DNA of 64,000 nt from JAGNRR01 sp965230665 (GTDB taxonomy: Bacteria; Bacteroidota; Bacteroidia; Chitinophagales; Chitinophagaceae), in assembly GCA_965230665.1 (NCBI GenBank), contig CBDDLM010000004.1, positions 558,001 to 622,000 on the forward strand, written 5' to 3'. The first letter of the stretch is position 1; each line of letters starts with the position of its first letter. Position numbers and translations under genes: made by a program. Under the pieces are notes generated by a model. It made no database searches, was not told the DNA's origin, and saw nothing but the letters and a program-made list of their open reading frames with translations. This document shows positions 42,995-51,177 of the stretch, piece after piece.

Positions 42995-43819
42995 TTACAA
43001 TTGCGTCAATAAATCCTTAAAGATTCCAGCCATAATAGGTGCTGCTGCATTCGCAGCCTCTAAGACCTCCTCATGAGTAATCTCGTTCATTTCTTCTCGA
43101 ATTCCAAGATCTGTAATCACACTCATCCCAAATACTTTCATACCCATATGTTTGGCTACTATAACTTCAGGAACAGTGCTCATACCAACGGCATCACCTC
43201 CAATAGTTCTTAACCACCTGTATTCTGCCTTTGTTTCAAAGGTTGGACCTTGCAATCCAATATAAACCCCTCGGTGCAATTGAATGTTTTTTTCAAGTGC
43301 AATACCTTGTGCTTTTTTGATTAGATCAAGTTCATAAGGTTCAGTCATATCAGGGAAGCGTGGTCCAATGCGATCATCGTTTTTACCACGAAGAGGATGT
43401 TCAGGAAAAATATTGATATGATCTTCAATAATCATTAGGTCACCGACCTGAAAGTCTGAATGCATTCCACCAGCTGCATTGCTCACCATTAAAAACTCCG
43501 CGCCCAACATGTTCATCACCCGAACAGGAAAGGTGACTTCCTGCATAGTATAACCTTCATAATAATGAAAGCGGCCACTTAACATAACCACAGATACTCC
43601 ATGAATTGTCCCAAAAATCAAACGCCCACCATGCCCCTTAACAGTAGAAACAGGAAAATTAGGAATTTGTCCATATTGTATTTCATGCTCAATATTCACG
43701 GCATCAACTAAACCACCCAAGCCACTCCCCAGTATAATTCCAACCTTAGGAGTTGAATCAATTTGCTTTTTCAAGTAATCAACAGTTTCTCTAAGCTTAG
43801 CTACATCTAAATTTTCCAT
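42995..43819 (-). CDS. Purine-nucleoside phosphorylase
   Basis: 274 residues of the trimeric PNP family: VGIILGSGLGGLVD, phosphate-binding GRFHYYEGY, the VSNAAGGMHSDF loop, YIGLQGPTFETKAEYRWLR and the base-binding AVGMSTVPEVI...TDLG region. It splits (deoxy)inosine and guanosine with phosphate for purine salvage. Length and motifs are canonical. Confidence 0.96.
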   Translation of the reverse strand: MENLDVAKLRETVDYLKKQIDSTPKVGIILGSGLGGLVDAVNIEHEIQYGQIPNFPVSTVKGHGGRLIFGTIHGVSVVMLSGRFHYYEGYTMQEVTFPVRVMNMLGAEFLMVSNAAGGMHSDFQVGDLMIIEDHINIFPEHPLRGKNDDRIGPRFPDMTEPYELDLIKKAQGIALEKNIQLHRGVYIGLQGPTFETKAEYRWLRTIGGDAVGMSTVPEVIVAKHMGMKVFGMSVITDLGIREEMNEITHEEVLEAANAAAPIMAGIFKDLLTQL

Positions 43820-43859
43820 AATGAATAATAGAACACGAAAATAAGGTAAAAGAGACTGA

Positions 43860-43970
43860 GTTCGGAATGGAGATCTTGAAGTCTATGGAGAGAAAGCTCA
43901 AAAACCCAAAGATGCTGAAAATACCGCAGTACTTTCTCTTGTAAATAATATTCCCGAAACTAGAGATTAG
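43860..43970 (+). pseudogene. Possible 3' remnant of a decayed gene
   Basis: In the 167-base gap between the phosphorylase and exonuclease genes, a 36-codon open frame without a start codon reads like protein (GDLEVYGEKAQKPKDAENTA, then SLVNNIPETRD) and ends at TAG 43968-43970; an in-frame TGA precedes it. It could be the surviving tail of a lost gene. Short and family unknown, so chance is possible. Confidence 0.25.
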
Positions 43971-43986
43971 TCGTAATTTAGAGCCA

Positions 43987-44508
43987 ATGTCTCTGACCTT
44001 CTCCGCTATAGACTTTGAAACGGCCGTAGGTCATAATGCATGTTCTGTAGGAATTGTAACTGTTGAAAATGGAATTATTATAGAAGAATTTCATCAACTT
44101 ATTCAACCTCCCTATAATAACTATAATTATTATAACATTCGTGTACATGGCATCACACCAGAAGATACGTGGGATGCCCCCCTGTTCAATGAAGTATTTC
44201 CAGAGATCAAAAAAAGGCTTGATGGTCGAATAACAGTTGCTCATAACGAAGCATTTGATCGCGGCGTTTTACTAAAAAGCATGAAAGACTATAATATCCA
44301 TCCTACCGATCTCAATACTACACCTAAGTGGGAATGCACGGTAAAGATATTTAGAGCACTTGGTTATAAGCGAAACAACTTAGCAGCTTGCTGCGAACGC
44401 CACCAGATCGAATTGAAACATCATGATGCGCTCAGTGATGCAAAAGCCTGTGCCAAGCTGTATCTGATAGCACAAGAGTACAAAAGGAACAATGAGATAA
44501 TAGAGTAA
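43987..44508 (+). CDS. DnaQ-like 3'-5' exonuclease
   Basis: 173 residues of the DEDDh family: motif I FSAIDFETA, motif II TVAHNEAFDRGVL, motif III HHDALSDAKACAKLY. It resembles stand-alone epsilon/exonuclease-domain proteins that trim DNA or RNA 3' ends. A 7/8 -7-like box TAATTTAG (43974-43981) ends 5 nt before the ATG. No polymerase subunit is adjacent. Confidence 0.9.
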   Translation: MSLTFSAIDFETAVGHNACSVGIVTVENGIIIEEFHQLIQPPYNNYNYYNIRVHGITPEDTWDAPLFNEVFPEIKKRLDGRITVAHNEAFDRGVLLKSMKDYNIHPTDLNTTPKWECTVKIFRALGYKRNNLAACCERHQIELKHHDALSDAKACAKLYLIAQEYKRNNEIIE

Positions 44509-44604
44509 TCATTCATTGAGCTTCTAACACTTAACTGAGAATTAACTGGAATAGGTCTTAGCTGTACCCTGTAATAGATAACTTTATTATTCAAATAAAA
44601 TCCA

Positions 44605-45033
44605 ATGAGAAATACTATAACAATTCTTTTCTTACTTGTCCTCTCTTCTTTTACGCTTCAGGCTCAAACCACCACGAAAACAAAAAAAGATAAAAAGAAA
44701 ACGCAAAAACCGATTGACAAAATCATTAAGTTTAAAACCTTAGTGCACGACTTCGGACAAATTCCTGAGGGCGGAAAAGTTAGTTATGATTTTACCTATA
44801 AGAATATAGGTCGTAAACCTCTTATTTTGGAGCATGTTCGTGCCTCCTGCGGTTGTACAGTTCCTGTTTGGTCTAAGAAACCTTTGAAAAGAAGAAAGAA
44901 AGATAAAATTACCGTTACTTACAATACCAAGGGCAGACCAGGAGCTTTCAATAAGAAGATAACTGTACGTACGAACCAAGGTACGCAGTACTTATTAATT
45001 AAAGGAGTTGTAAACAGACCTCCTAAAAAATAA
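44605..45033 (+). CDS. DUF1573 domain secreted protein
   Basis: 142 residues. Signal peptide (MRNTITILFLLVLSSFTLQAQ) then a Lys-rich segment and a DUF1573 Ig-like domain: HDFGQIPEGGKVSYDFTYKN, the signature HVRASCGCTVPVW and GAFNKKITVRTN. DUF1573 proteins are common exported Bacteroidota proteins; the SCGCT motif may bind metal. Role unknown. Confidence 0.9.
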   Translation: MRNTITILFLLVLSSFTLQAQTTTKTKKDKKKTQKPIDKIIKFKTLVHDFGQIPEGGKVSYDFTYKNIGRKPLILEHVRASCGCTVPVWSKKPLKRRKKDKITVTYNTKGRPGAFNKKITVRTNQGTQYLLIKGVVNRPPKK

Positions 45034-45073
45034 ACTCCTCTATTTCCTTCCCTTTAAAGAAGTAAAGGAGTTT
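45032..45073. terminator. Possible bidirectional terminator at convergent ends
   Basis: Arms 45032-45045 and 45060-45073 pair at 13 of 14 positions (one wobble, one mismatch) with a 14-base loop, and each side ends in a T run. It overlaps the last codons of ppx. Confidence 0.45.
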
Positions 45074-45942
45074 TCATTATACATCTTTCGAATCATACCA
45101 TCTACAAGTCCTACTTGAGGTACGAGAATTTCGGAAAATTGCCCCCATTTTAATATAGAGAGATAAATCTTAAGGGCGGGAACAACCACATCAGCACGGT
45201 CTTCACGAAGTTTGTAATTATGAATCCGTTCCTGAACACTCATCTTCTTTAAGTCTTTATAGTAGAACCTGAGCAAATCCAAACTAATAGGCAAACCTGG
45301 TTTCTGTTTGGAAATGGAGAAGACTTTATTAATGTTTCCCCCTGAACCTACAGCAAAAATGTTGCTATGCTTCTTAGTAATCTTCTTGATAAACTTTTGC
45401 ATGGCAACCAATTCTTCTTCTTGAACACTATCTTTTAGCCATCGAATAGTCCCAACATTAAATGACTGTTGAGCTAGAATTTTAGAACTTTTGAAAACTG
45501 TAATCTCTGTACTCCCACCACCTACATCAGCATATAGATAGTAATTATTTCTTGAAAAGTTTTCTCGAAGCTGGGTTTCTAACAATAACTCAGCTTCCTG
45601 CTTACCCGAAATTATTTGAATCTCGATTCCAGTTTCTTCCTTGATTTTGTTTACAAGATATGAACCATTTCGAGCATCACGCATAGCACTCGTAGCAACT
45701 GCTTGACAGTGCTGCACATCAAACACATCAAGGAGGTGCTTATAAGCTTTCACAGTTTGCAATAATTTCTCAGACTTTGGTTTTGATATTTCACCTGTTT
45801 CGAATACTTCGAACCCCAGACGAAGCGGCACACGTACTAAACTTACTTTCGTAAAGTCAGGACTTCCATCAGTATAGATCCTTACTTCCGAAATAAATAA
45901 ACGAGCGGCATTGGAACCAATATCAACAGCAGCTAATCTCAT
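45040..45942 (-). CDS. Ppx/GppA-family phosphatase (exopolyphosphatase)
   Basis: 300 residues, the actin-like ATPase fold: RLAAVDIGSNAARLF, SAMRDARNG, and LYADVGGGSTEITVF with the glycine-rich phosphate loop. The family degrades polyphosphate or removes phosphate from pppGpp; the short form without the HD domain is usual in Bacteroidota. Start at 45942 (MRLAAVDIGSN); the longer frame crosses the -7 box. Confidence 0.9.
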   Translation of the reverse strand: MRLAAVDIGSNAARLFISEVRIYTDGSPDFTKVSLVRVPLRLGFEVFETGEISKPKSEKLLQTVKAYKHLLDVFDVQHCQAVATSAMRDARNGSYLVNKIKEETGIEIQIISGKQEAELLLETQLRENFSRNNYYLYADVGGGSTEITVFKSSKILAQQSFNVGTIRWLKDSVQEEELVAMQKFIKKITKKHSNIFAVGSGGNINKVFSISKQKPGLPISLDLLRFYYKDLKKMSVQERIHNYKLREDRADVVVPALKIYLSILKWGQFSEILVPQVGLVDGMIRKMYNENSFTSLKGRK

Positions 45943-45951
45943 GTATGCTTC

Positions 45952-45959
45952 CAAAGGTA
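45952..45959 (-). promoter_or_regulatory. -7 promoter box TACCTTTG for ppx
   Basis: Perfect TAnnTTTG on the minus strand, 9 nt before the ATG at 45942. Confidence 0.55.
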
Positions 45960-45976
45960 GCATCGATAACATAAAA

Positions 45977-45993
45977 CCCCACCAAAGGTGGGG
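45977..45993 (-). terminator. GC-rich terminator hairpin upstream of ppx
   Basis: CCCCACC/GGTGGGG stem with 3-nt loop; the T run follows only on the minus strand (bases 45976-45973). Confidence 0.65.
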
Positions 45994-46060
45994 CTATGTC
46001 TTCCGCGTTAATAGAGATTAAACCAGCATGCAGAAGTAAGATTTTATAAAAGGCAAATAA

Positions 46061-46095
46061 CGACAGGGTAGATTACCTTATTGTTACGACAGGGT
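46061..46095. repeat. Two direct repeats CGACAGGGT
   Basis: Exact 9-base copies at 46061-46069 and 46087-46095 (26-base period), upstream of the nhaD promoter and inside the candidate RNA region. Could be an operator or RNA structure. Confidence 0.5.
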
Positions 46096-46161
46096 TACCA
46101 AATTAATATTTCCAATTACAATACTTTAGCCAAAAGCAAGAGTTCCCTCTAAATTGTGCAA

Positions 46162-46169
46162 TATATTTG
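46162..46169 (+). promoter_or_regulatory. -7 promoter box TATATTTG for nhaD
   Basis: Perfect TAnnTTTG ending 8 nt before the ATG at 46178; it lies inside the longer frame that starts with TTG 46154. Confidence 0.65.
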
Positions 46170-46177
46170 CCGCTTAT

Positions 46178-47461
46178 ATGTACGCAATACTAATATCTTT
46201 ATTCGCCGTTGGTTATCTTTTTATTGTTTTAGAACATACGACCAAACTTGATAAGGCTGCTCCAGCATTATTAACTGGCGTTTTATGTTGGACCGCTCTA
46301 ATAATGTCTGACCTTGCAGGTTCTCACGGCAGTGTCGATACAGAACTTTACCACCATTTTGCAGAGATTTCTGGAATCTTATTTTTTCTCATAGGGGCCA
46401 TGACTATTGTGGAGCTTATAGATTTGTATGATGGCTTCCAGATTGTTATTAATTTCATTAAGACGAAAAGCAAACGAAAACTCTTTTTCATTGTTACCGT
46501 ATTAAGCTTTTTCTTCTCAGCACTATTCGACAATCTAACAACAGCTATTGTAATGGCCTCATTGATCGGCAAGTTACTTGAGGATAAGAATGACCGCTGG
46601 ATGTTCGCAGGGATGGTAATTATAGCTGCGAATGCCGGAGGTGCTTGGTCACCAATTGGGGACGTTACCACGACCATGCTTTGGATTGGAGAACAAGTAA
46701 CAACGACCAGCTTAATATTGAATATTGTAATTCCAAGCGTTGTTTGTACAGTGGTTCCTTTATTATTTCTAAGTCGCAATGTAAAGGGAGAGTTTGAAAA
46801 GAAACCATCAAGAGTTCGAACAGCACTTCAAACAAGACATAGCCAAATCATTCTTATTTCAGGTATTGGTCTTTTGGTATTTGTTCCCATTTTTAAGACG
46901 GTAACACATCTGCCTCCTTTCATGGGTATGATGTTTAGTGTAGGTGTGCTTTGGGCTATATCAAGCACATTGGAAAAAAGAGCAGAAAAGAAAACACATG
47001 AAAAAAATACAAACCCAACAATTTTTGATGCGCTAGAAAAAATTGACCTCCCGAGTATTTTGTTCTTTGCGGGTATCCTATTAGCAGTAAGCGCGCTTCA
47101 AACAGCTGGTATTCTTAAAGATTTTGCAACAATACTGTCCAGTACATTTGGTAATGAAGACTTGATTGTAACAATTATCGGAGGTATGTCTGCCGTTTTT
47201 GACAATGTGCCGTTAGTAGCCGCTTTACAAAAAATGTACCCTCTTACTACTTATGCAACTGATCATCCCTTCTGGCTATATCTCGCATATTGTGCAGGTA
47301 CTGGCGGGAGTTTGCTGATTATTGGTTCTGCTGCTGGTGTAGCTATTATGGGTATTGAAAAAATAAACTTCTTCTGGTACTTAAAAAAGATTGCATGGGT
47401 AGCCTTAATAGGATATTTAGCAGGATGTGGTACCTATCTGTTTATTGAGCATTGGTTATAA
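46178..47461 (+). CDS. nhaD: NhaD-type sodium:proton antiporter
   Basis: 427 residues with about 11-12 membrane helices. Ion-transporter superfamily motifs: FFFSALFDNLTTAIVMASLI, IAANAGGAWSPIGDVTTTMLW and the mirrored GGMSAVFDNVPLVAALQ, GTGGSLLIIGSAAGVA. NhaD exchanges internal Na+ or Li+ for H+, common in marine Bacteroidota. The start follows the promoter box. Its stop directly abuts the stop of the convergent outer-membrane-protein gene. Confidence 0.95.
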   Translation: MYAILISLFAVGYLFIVLEHTTKLDKAAPALLTGVLCWTALIMSDLAGSHGSVDTELYHHFAEISGILFFLIGAMTIVELIDLYDGFQIVINFIKTKSKRKLFFIVTVLSFFFSALFDNLTTAIVMASLIGKLLEDKNDRWMFAGMVIIAANAGGAWSPIGDVTTTMLWIGEQVTTTSLILNIVIPSVVCTVVPLLFLSRNVKGEFEKKPSRVRTALQTRHSQIILISGIGLLVFVPIFKTVTHLPPFMGMMFSVGVLWAISSTLEKRAEKKTHEKNTNPTIFDALEKIDLPSILFFAGILLAVSALQTAGILKDFATILSSTFGNEDLIVTIIGGMSAVFDNVPLVAALQKMYPLTTYATDHPFWLYLAYCAGTGGSLLIIGSAAGVAIMGIEKINFFWYLKKIAWVALIGYLAGCGTYLFIEHWL

Positions 47462-48283
47462 CTAATTCTTACTGAGTTGGTAACATAAACCTATGCCTAT
47501 CCCAAAACCGTTCAACGGTAACTTCTGACATAAAGAATTAAAGGGCTCATTTTGCCTAATAGGGCCAAGAATTGGTCGTTCCTTTACAAATTTGGTTTCT
47601 TTCTCGCTTGTACTCAAATTTGGCAACTGATCTTTTCCGTTCAAAGTATATAACTTCAGTTGAGCCGATTCTGGATTAACAGACAATTGAACAAGCTCAA
47701 GTTCTGCGACTAGTTTTATACGTTTTCTCAATTTCAAATTAAGGCCCAACCCAGATTGCCAACCAACGCCATCCGCACCATGATAGACAACCTGCTGGTC
47801 TATCGTATTTTGACCAATCTGCCAGCTGTTCGTAAGATTGAACGAACCAGTTGAATACACCAATCCCCATCGAGTAAAAAACGATAATTGCTTCTTTTCA
47901 ATTATGGTAAACAAAACAGAAGGGCGTAAAGTGACCATAGACGCGCTCATGCCCCCTTTTGCTCCAAGAGATGAAGCTAAAGAATAACTGGATTCTATAT
48001 TATTTGACCTATGCAGGCCTCCAAAAAATTCTACAGAAAATTTAGAATTCACCTTATAACCTAATAAGGCTCCACCTACAAAACCTCCTCCAAAAGAGGC
48101 CTTATTGTCTACCAGCTTTAATGAATCAGCCGTTACCGAAGGCAAAACCGAAATTTGCCCTGGCTGCTCTAACCTCTGTTTATCTACCCCTAAACCATAG
48201 GAAGACTTTATCCCAACGTAAAACTGGCCAAAGCTTTGTTTACTTATAACTACCAATAGCAGAACCAAACTTAGCTTTCTCAT
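47462..48283 (-). CDS. Putative outer-membrane beta-barrel protein, Mla-linked
   Basis: 273 residues. Signal peptide (MRKLSLVLLLVVISKQSFGQ) then alternating strands (FYVGIKSSYGLGVD, GFVGGALLGYKVNSKFSVEFFGG, GIGIGLCYQLSKN at the end), a PorT-like small barrel. It starts 14 bases after the MlaF-like gene, so it is probably co-transcribed with the lipid ABC transporter and might be its outer-membrane part; this is inference from position only. Confidence 0.7.
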   Translation of the reverse strand: MRKLSLVLLLVVISKQSFGQFYVGIKSSYGLGVDKQRLEQPGQISVLPSVTADSLKLVDNKASFGGGFVGGALLGYKVNSKFSVEFFGGLHRSNNIESSYSLASSLGAKGGMSASMVTLRPSVLFTIIEKKQLSFFTRWGLVYSTGSFNLTNSWQIGQNTIDQQVVYHGADGVGWQSGLGLNLKLRKRIKLVAELELVQLSVNPESAQLKLYTLNGKDQLPNLSTSEKETKFVKERPILGPIRQNEPFNSLCQKLPLNGFGIGIGLCYQLSKN

Positions 48284-48297
48284 CTAGGTACCTTTGT

Positions 48298-49065
48298 TTA
48301 ATGGAGTTCACTCATTCTTTTTTGCTTAGCATCTCGCAAAAAATCCGATGCGAAAATAAAATCATTGAGACGTTGATTATCGCTAAAAATGATTTCCTCA
48401 TTGTTTCCTTCCCATCCCTTTTTGCCCTGATCCAAATACAGAATATGATCACCACTCTCTAACACTGTATTCATATCATGCGTATTTACAACTGTTGTGA
48501 TATTAAATTCTTGAGTTAAGTCCATAATCAGTCGATCAATGACCAAACTTGTCTTAGGGTCTAGACCAGAATTTGGTTCATCTACAAACAAATACTTAGG
48601 ATTCAGCACAATAGCTCTTGCCAAGGCAACTCTTTTCTGCATTCCTCCACTTATTTCCGCAGGATATTTTTTATTAGCATCTTCAATATTAACACGGGCC
48701 AACACATCGTTTACAATCTTTCTTTTCTCTTGCAACGTATGATTGGTAAACATATCCAAAGGAAATCTAATATTATCCTCAACGGTCATACTATCAAACA
48801 AAGCCGATCCTTGAAAAAGCATTCCAATATTTTTTCTAAGCTCTTTCTTCTCATATTTATCCATTTCTAGGAGGTCTTTCCCTTCGAAAAAGATTTGACC
48901 TTTTTCAGGTGTAATTAGACCAATCATACACTTCATAAAAACAGACTTTCCACTTCCGCTTGTCCCTATAATTAAATTCATCTTGCGCTCGTACATATTA
49001 CAACTCACGTTGTCTAGCACAACTTTACCAGAAAAAGACTTTGACAAATTTTTAATCTCTATCAT
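48298..49065 (-). CDS. MlaF-like ABC transporter ATP-binding protein
   Basis: 255 residues: Walker A GTSGSGKS, signature ISGGMQKRVALARAI, Walker B YLFVDEPNSGLDP, NTHDM switch. The N-terminal IEIKNLSKSFSGKVVLDNVS and C-terminal region fit the MlaF/Ttg2A group that drives phospholipid transport between membranes. It follows the MlaE-like permease gene by 5 bases. Confidence 0.9.
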   Translation of the reverse strand: MIEIKNLSKSFSGKVVLDNVSCNMYERKMNLIIGTSGSGKSVFMKCMIGLITPEKGQIFFEGKDLLEMDKYEKKELRKNIGMLFQGSALFDSMTVEDNIRFPLDMFTNHTLQEKRKIVNDVLARVNIEDANKKYPAEISGGMQKRVALARAIVLNPKYLFVDEPNSGLDPKTSLVIDRLIMDLTQEFNITTVVNTHDMNTVLESGDHILYLDQGKKGWEGNNEEIIFSDNQRLNDFIFASDFLRDAKQKRMSELH

Positions 49066-49070
49066 ACATA

Positions 49071-49814
49071 CTATAATAAAAGTGCTGCTAGTCCATAATC
49101 AGCTAACAAAATCAATACACAACTCACTACAACCGCTCGTGTGGAAGAACGTCCTATTTCAAGAGCTCCACCTTTGACGTGATACCCAAAATAGGCCGAA
49201 ATAGAAGTGATAATAAACGCAAAAACGAAAGCCTTAATCAGTCCAAAAAATAGATTGAAAGGAATAAATTCTAATAATAGCCCCGCTTCGAATTGAGTTG
49301 GATTTAGTATGCCACTCCAGGTTCCTGCTATATAACCTCCTAATACACTCAGAAACATTGAAAGCACGATAAGACAAGGTATAACGAATAGGGAGGCCAA
49401 TATCTTTGGTAAGATTAAAAAAGTATGCGTATTAATACCCATAATTTCCAATGCATCAATTTGCTCGCTTACTCGCATATTCCCTAACTCGCTCGCTATT
49501 TTACTGCCTACCACACCCGCCAAGACGATACAAGTCACTGTTGGCGATAGTTCTAAAAATGTACTATCTCGGATAATTGTAGCAATCAACTCCAACCCTA
49601 CAAAAGGACTTACGAGTTGATAAGCAGTTTGAACTGTGGTCACAGCCCCTAGAAATAATGAGATGATAATAACAATCCAGAGAGAACCGATGCCAATTTC
49701 ATTGCACTGATGAAACAGCTCTTTCCAGTACACTCGGGTGCTCTCGGGGCGTCTAAACATTTGCTTTAACATAAGCAAATAGCGACCAAAATGTTCTAGA
49801 AAAGCACTTATCAT
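49071..49814 (-). CDS. MlaE-family ABC transporter permease
   Basis: 247 residues from the ATG at 49814, with five membrane helices and the MlaE hallmark sequence ELSPTVTCIVLAGVVGSKIASELGNMRVSEQIDALEIMGI. With the MlaF-like ATPase it forms the inner-membrane core of a phospholipid transporter; an MCE-domain MlaD protein is expected but is not next to it. The TTG start at 49847 lies in the -33 region and is rejected. Confidence 0.92.
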   Translation of the reverse strand: MISAFLEHFGRYLLMLKQMFRRPESTRVYWKELFHQCNEIGIGSLWIVIIISLFLGAVTTVQTAYQLVSPFVGLELIATIIRDSTFLELSPTVTCIVLAGVVGSKIASELGNMRVSEQIDALEIMGINTHTFLILPKILASLFVIPCLIVLSMFLSVLGGYIAGTWSGILNPTQFEAGLLLEFIPFNLFFGLIKAFVFAFIITSISAYFGYHVKGGALEIGRSSTRAVVVSCVLILLADYGLAALLL

Positions 49815-49822
49815 TACTGGCC

Positions 49823-49845
49823 CAAAAATAGTATTAATATGAATC
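49823..49845 (-). promoter_or_regulatory. Promoter of mlaE-mlaF: -7 TATTTTTG
   Basis: Perfect TAnnTTTG at 49823-49830 (minus strand), 8 nt before the ATG at 49814, with a TTTG -33 element about 18 nt further upstream. Confidence 0.7.
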
Positions 49846-49928
49846 AATCAAAGGTGAAAGATTACTTAATAATTCTAATAAAACATCAGATATTTGATAT
49901 TAAATGTTTTTTTTATAAAAAAGAGGTC

Positions 49929-49936
49929 TACATTTG
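49929..49936 (+). promoter_or_regulatory. -7 promoter box TACATTTG for rpsP
   Basis: Perfect TAnnTTTG, 38 nt before the rpsP ATG at 49975, giving a leader of ~32 bases; it fixes the start, since an upstream in-frame codon at 49894 would precede the promoter. Confidence 0.6.
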
Positions 49937-49974
49937 CCCGTCATTATTTAATTAACGCTAATAATTTCAATTAT

Positions 49975-50550
49975 ATGCCAGTAAAAATCAGATTACAAAG
50001 ACACGGGTCTAAAAAACGTCCATTCTATTTTATCGTAGCTGCTAATTCGCGTTCTCCACGCGATGGTAAGTTCATTGAGAAATTAGGAACATACAATCCA
50101 TTGACTGTTCCTGCTACTATCGAAATGAACCGAGAAAGAGCGCTTCATTGGTTGAACAAAGGAGCACAAACTACACATACCACGAAAAGAATTTTATCTT
50201 TCAAAGGTGTATTGTACTTAAAGCACTTAATGCGTGGTGTAAGCTTAGGATTATTCGATGAGGCTGCGGCTTTAGAAAAGTTCGAAACTTGGAATGAAGA
50301 TCACGAAAAATTAGTTGCTGAGCGTCAAAGCCAGCATAAAAAGGATAAAGAGTCTAAAAAGCAAAAACCTATTGTGAAGAAGATTGAAGTTGCACCAACA
50401 GCTGAGGAAGTTGAAGCTGAGGTAGCAGCCGAAGAGGCAACAGCAGATGCAGAAAATACAGAAGCTACTACTGCTGAAGCAGAAACTCCTGCTACAGAAG
50501 AGACAAAAGAAGAAACTCCTGCTGAAGAAGAGAAAAAAGAAGAAGAATAA
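49975..50550 (+). CDS. rpsP: 30S ribosomal protein S16 with long acidic tail
   Basis: 191 residues. The S16 core is MPVKIRLQRHGSKKRPFYFI to about residue 90. Many S16 proteins end near 80-90 residues; here ~100 more follow, first a Lys-rich stretch (KKDKESKKQKP) and then an acidic Glu/Ala/Thr tail ending EEEKKEEE. Such extensions are common in Bacteroidota S16. A perfect terminator follows directly. Confidence 0.96.
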   Translation: MPVKIRLQRHGSKKRPFYFIVAANSRSPRDGKFIEKLGTYNPLTVPATIEMNRERALHWLNKGAQTTHTTKRILSFKGVLYLKHLMRGVSLGLFDEAAALEKFETWNEDHEKLVAERQSQHKKDKESKKQKPIVKKIEVAPTAEEVEAEVAAEEATADAENTEATTAEAETPATEETKEETPAEEEKKEEE

Positions 50551-50566
50551 GTTTATATTTTTTACA

Positions 50567-50598
50567 AAAAAACCCCAAACCTTGGTTTGGGGTTTTTT
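50567..50598 (+). terminator. Rho-independent terminator after rpsP
   Basis: 14-bp stem (50567-50580 with 50585-50598), 4-base loop, then a T-rich run. The following gene's possible -7 box begins at the last base of the stem. Confidence 0.9.
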
Positions 50599-50610
50599 AT
50601 TTTTACAAGT

Positions 50611-51177
50611 ATGAGAAAAATAATAGGATTAAGTCTTTGTCTTGTGCTACTCGTAATTGTCTCTTGCCAGAACAATTCAGCATCCAACTCTGCTGGAACA
50701 GATTTAAAACATTATACATCTGACAGTTTAGGATTTAGCATCGACTACCCAACGAATTTTGAAGCGAAGGAATACTTTAACCAGTATGTACCTGTTTCTT
50801 TTTTCGAAACAATAACCGACTCGGTTCAAGATACCTATCCAGAAAACGTACTGATGTATATCGAACCTATTCCAACACAAGTAATTGTCCCCTTCAAAGA
50901 GTTTATTCAAGCCGCCAAAACTAAACTCAAAATAGAAATCCCTGAAGTAGAAATCTCAGGCGAGGACAGTATTTCTATAGCTGGCATCCCAACAGGAGTT
51001 TATACGATTCGACGTCCTAAAGTAGGTGGTGCCGACTTTAAGAGTAAAATGTTTATTCTTGTTGAAAAAGATCGAGCAATTAATATTAGCTGTACATCAA
51101 CGACCGATCAATTTGATACCTATCTTCCGATATTTGATAAGATAGTAAACAGTTTAAAATTGACCACTAAGAAGTAA
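50611..51177 (+). CDS. Lipoprotein of unknown function (PsbP-like fold possible)
   Basis: 188 residues from the ATG at 50611. The signal ends in LVLLVIVSCQN with the lipidated cysteine at residue 19. The body has the pattern YTSDSLGFSIDYPTNFE and ends in YLPIFDKIVNSLKL, which resembles PsbP-like/DUF1795-type proteins (an opening aromatic strand and a closing helix). It overlaps the SGNH hydrolase gene by one base (TAATG), so they form an operon. Function unknown. Confidence 0.75.
   Translation: MRKIIGLSLCLVLLVIVSCQNNSASNSAGTDLKHYTSDSLGFSIDYPTNFEAKEYFNQYVPVSFFETITDSVQDTYPENVLMYIEPIPTQVIVPFKEFIQAAKTKLKIEIPEVEISGEDSISIAGIPTGVYTIRRPKVGGADFKSKMFILVEKDRAINISCTSTTDQFDTYLPIFDKIVNSLKLTTKK

Larger units (their letters stand above)
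45974..46110 (-). ncRNA. Candidate small RNA ending at a strong hairpin
   Basis: On the minus strand a hairpin with a perfect 7-bp GC-rich stem (45977-45983 with 45987-45993, AAA/TTT loop) is followed by TTTT, a rho-independent terminator. It stands upstream of the ppx promoter, where no protein gene would need it. The ~115 bases before it contain a small hairpin TTAAT-CTCT-ATTAA and two CGACAGGGT repeats. A short structured RNA (a 6S-like RNA is one idea) would explain this; no promoter match better than 7/8 was found. Confidence 0.3.

Noticed and set aside
46348..46779. 143-codon open frame antisense to nhaD
   Set aside because: It mirrors the nhaD codons on the opposite strand, has no promoter box and no recognisable protein pattern.
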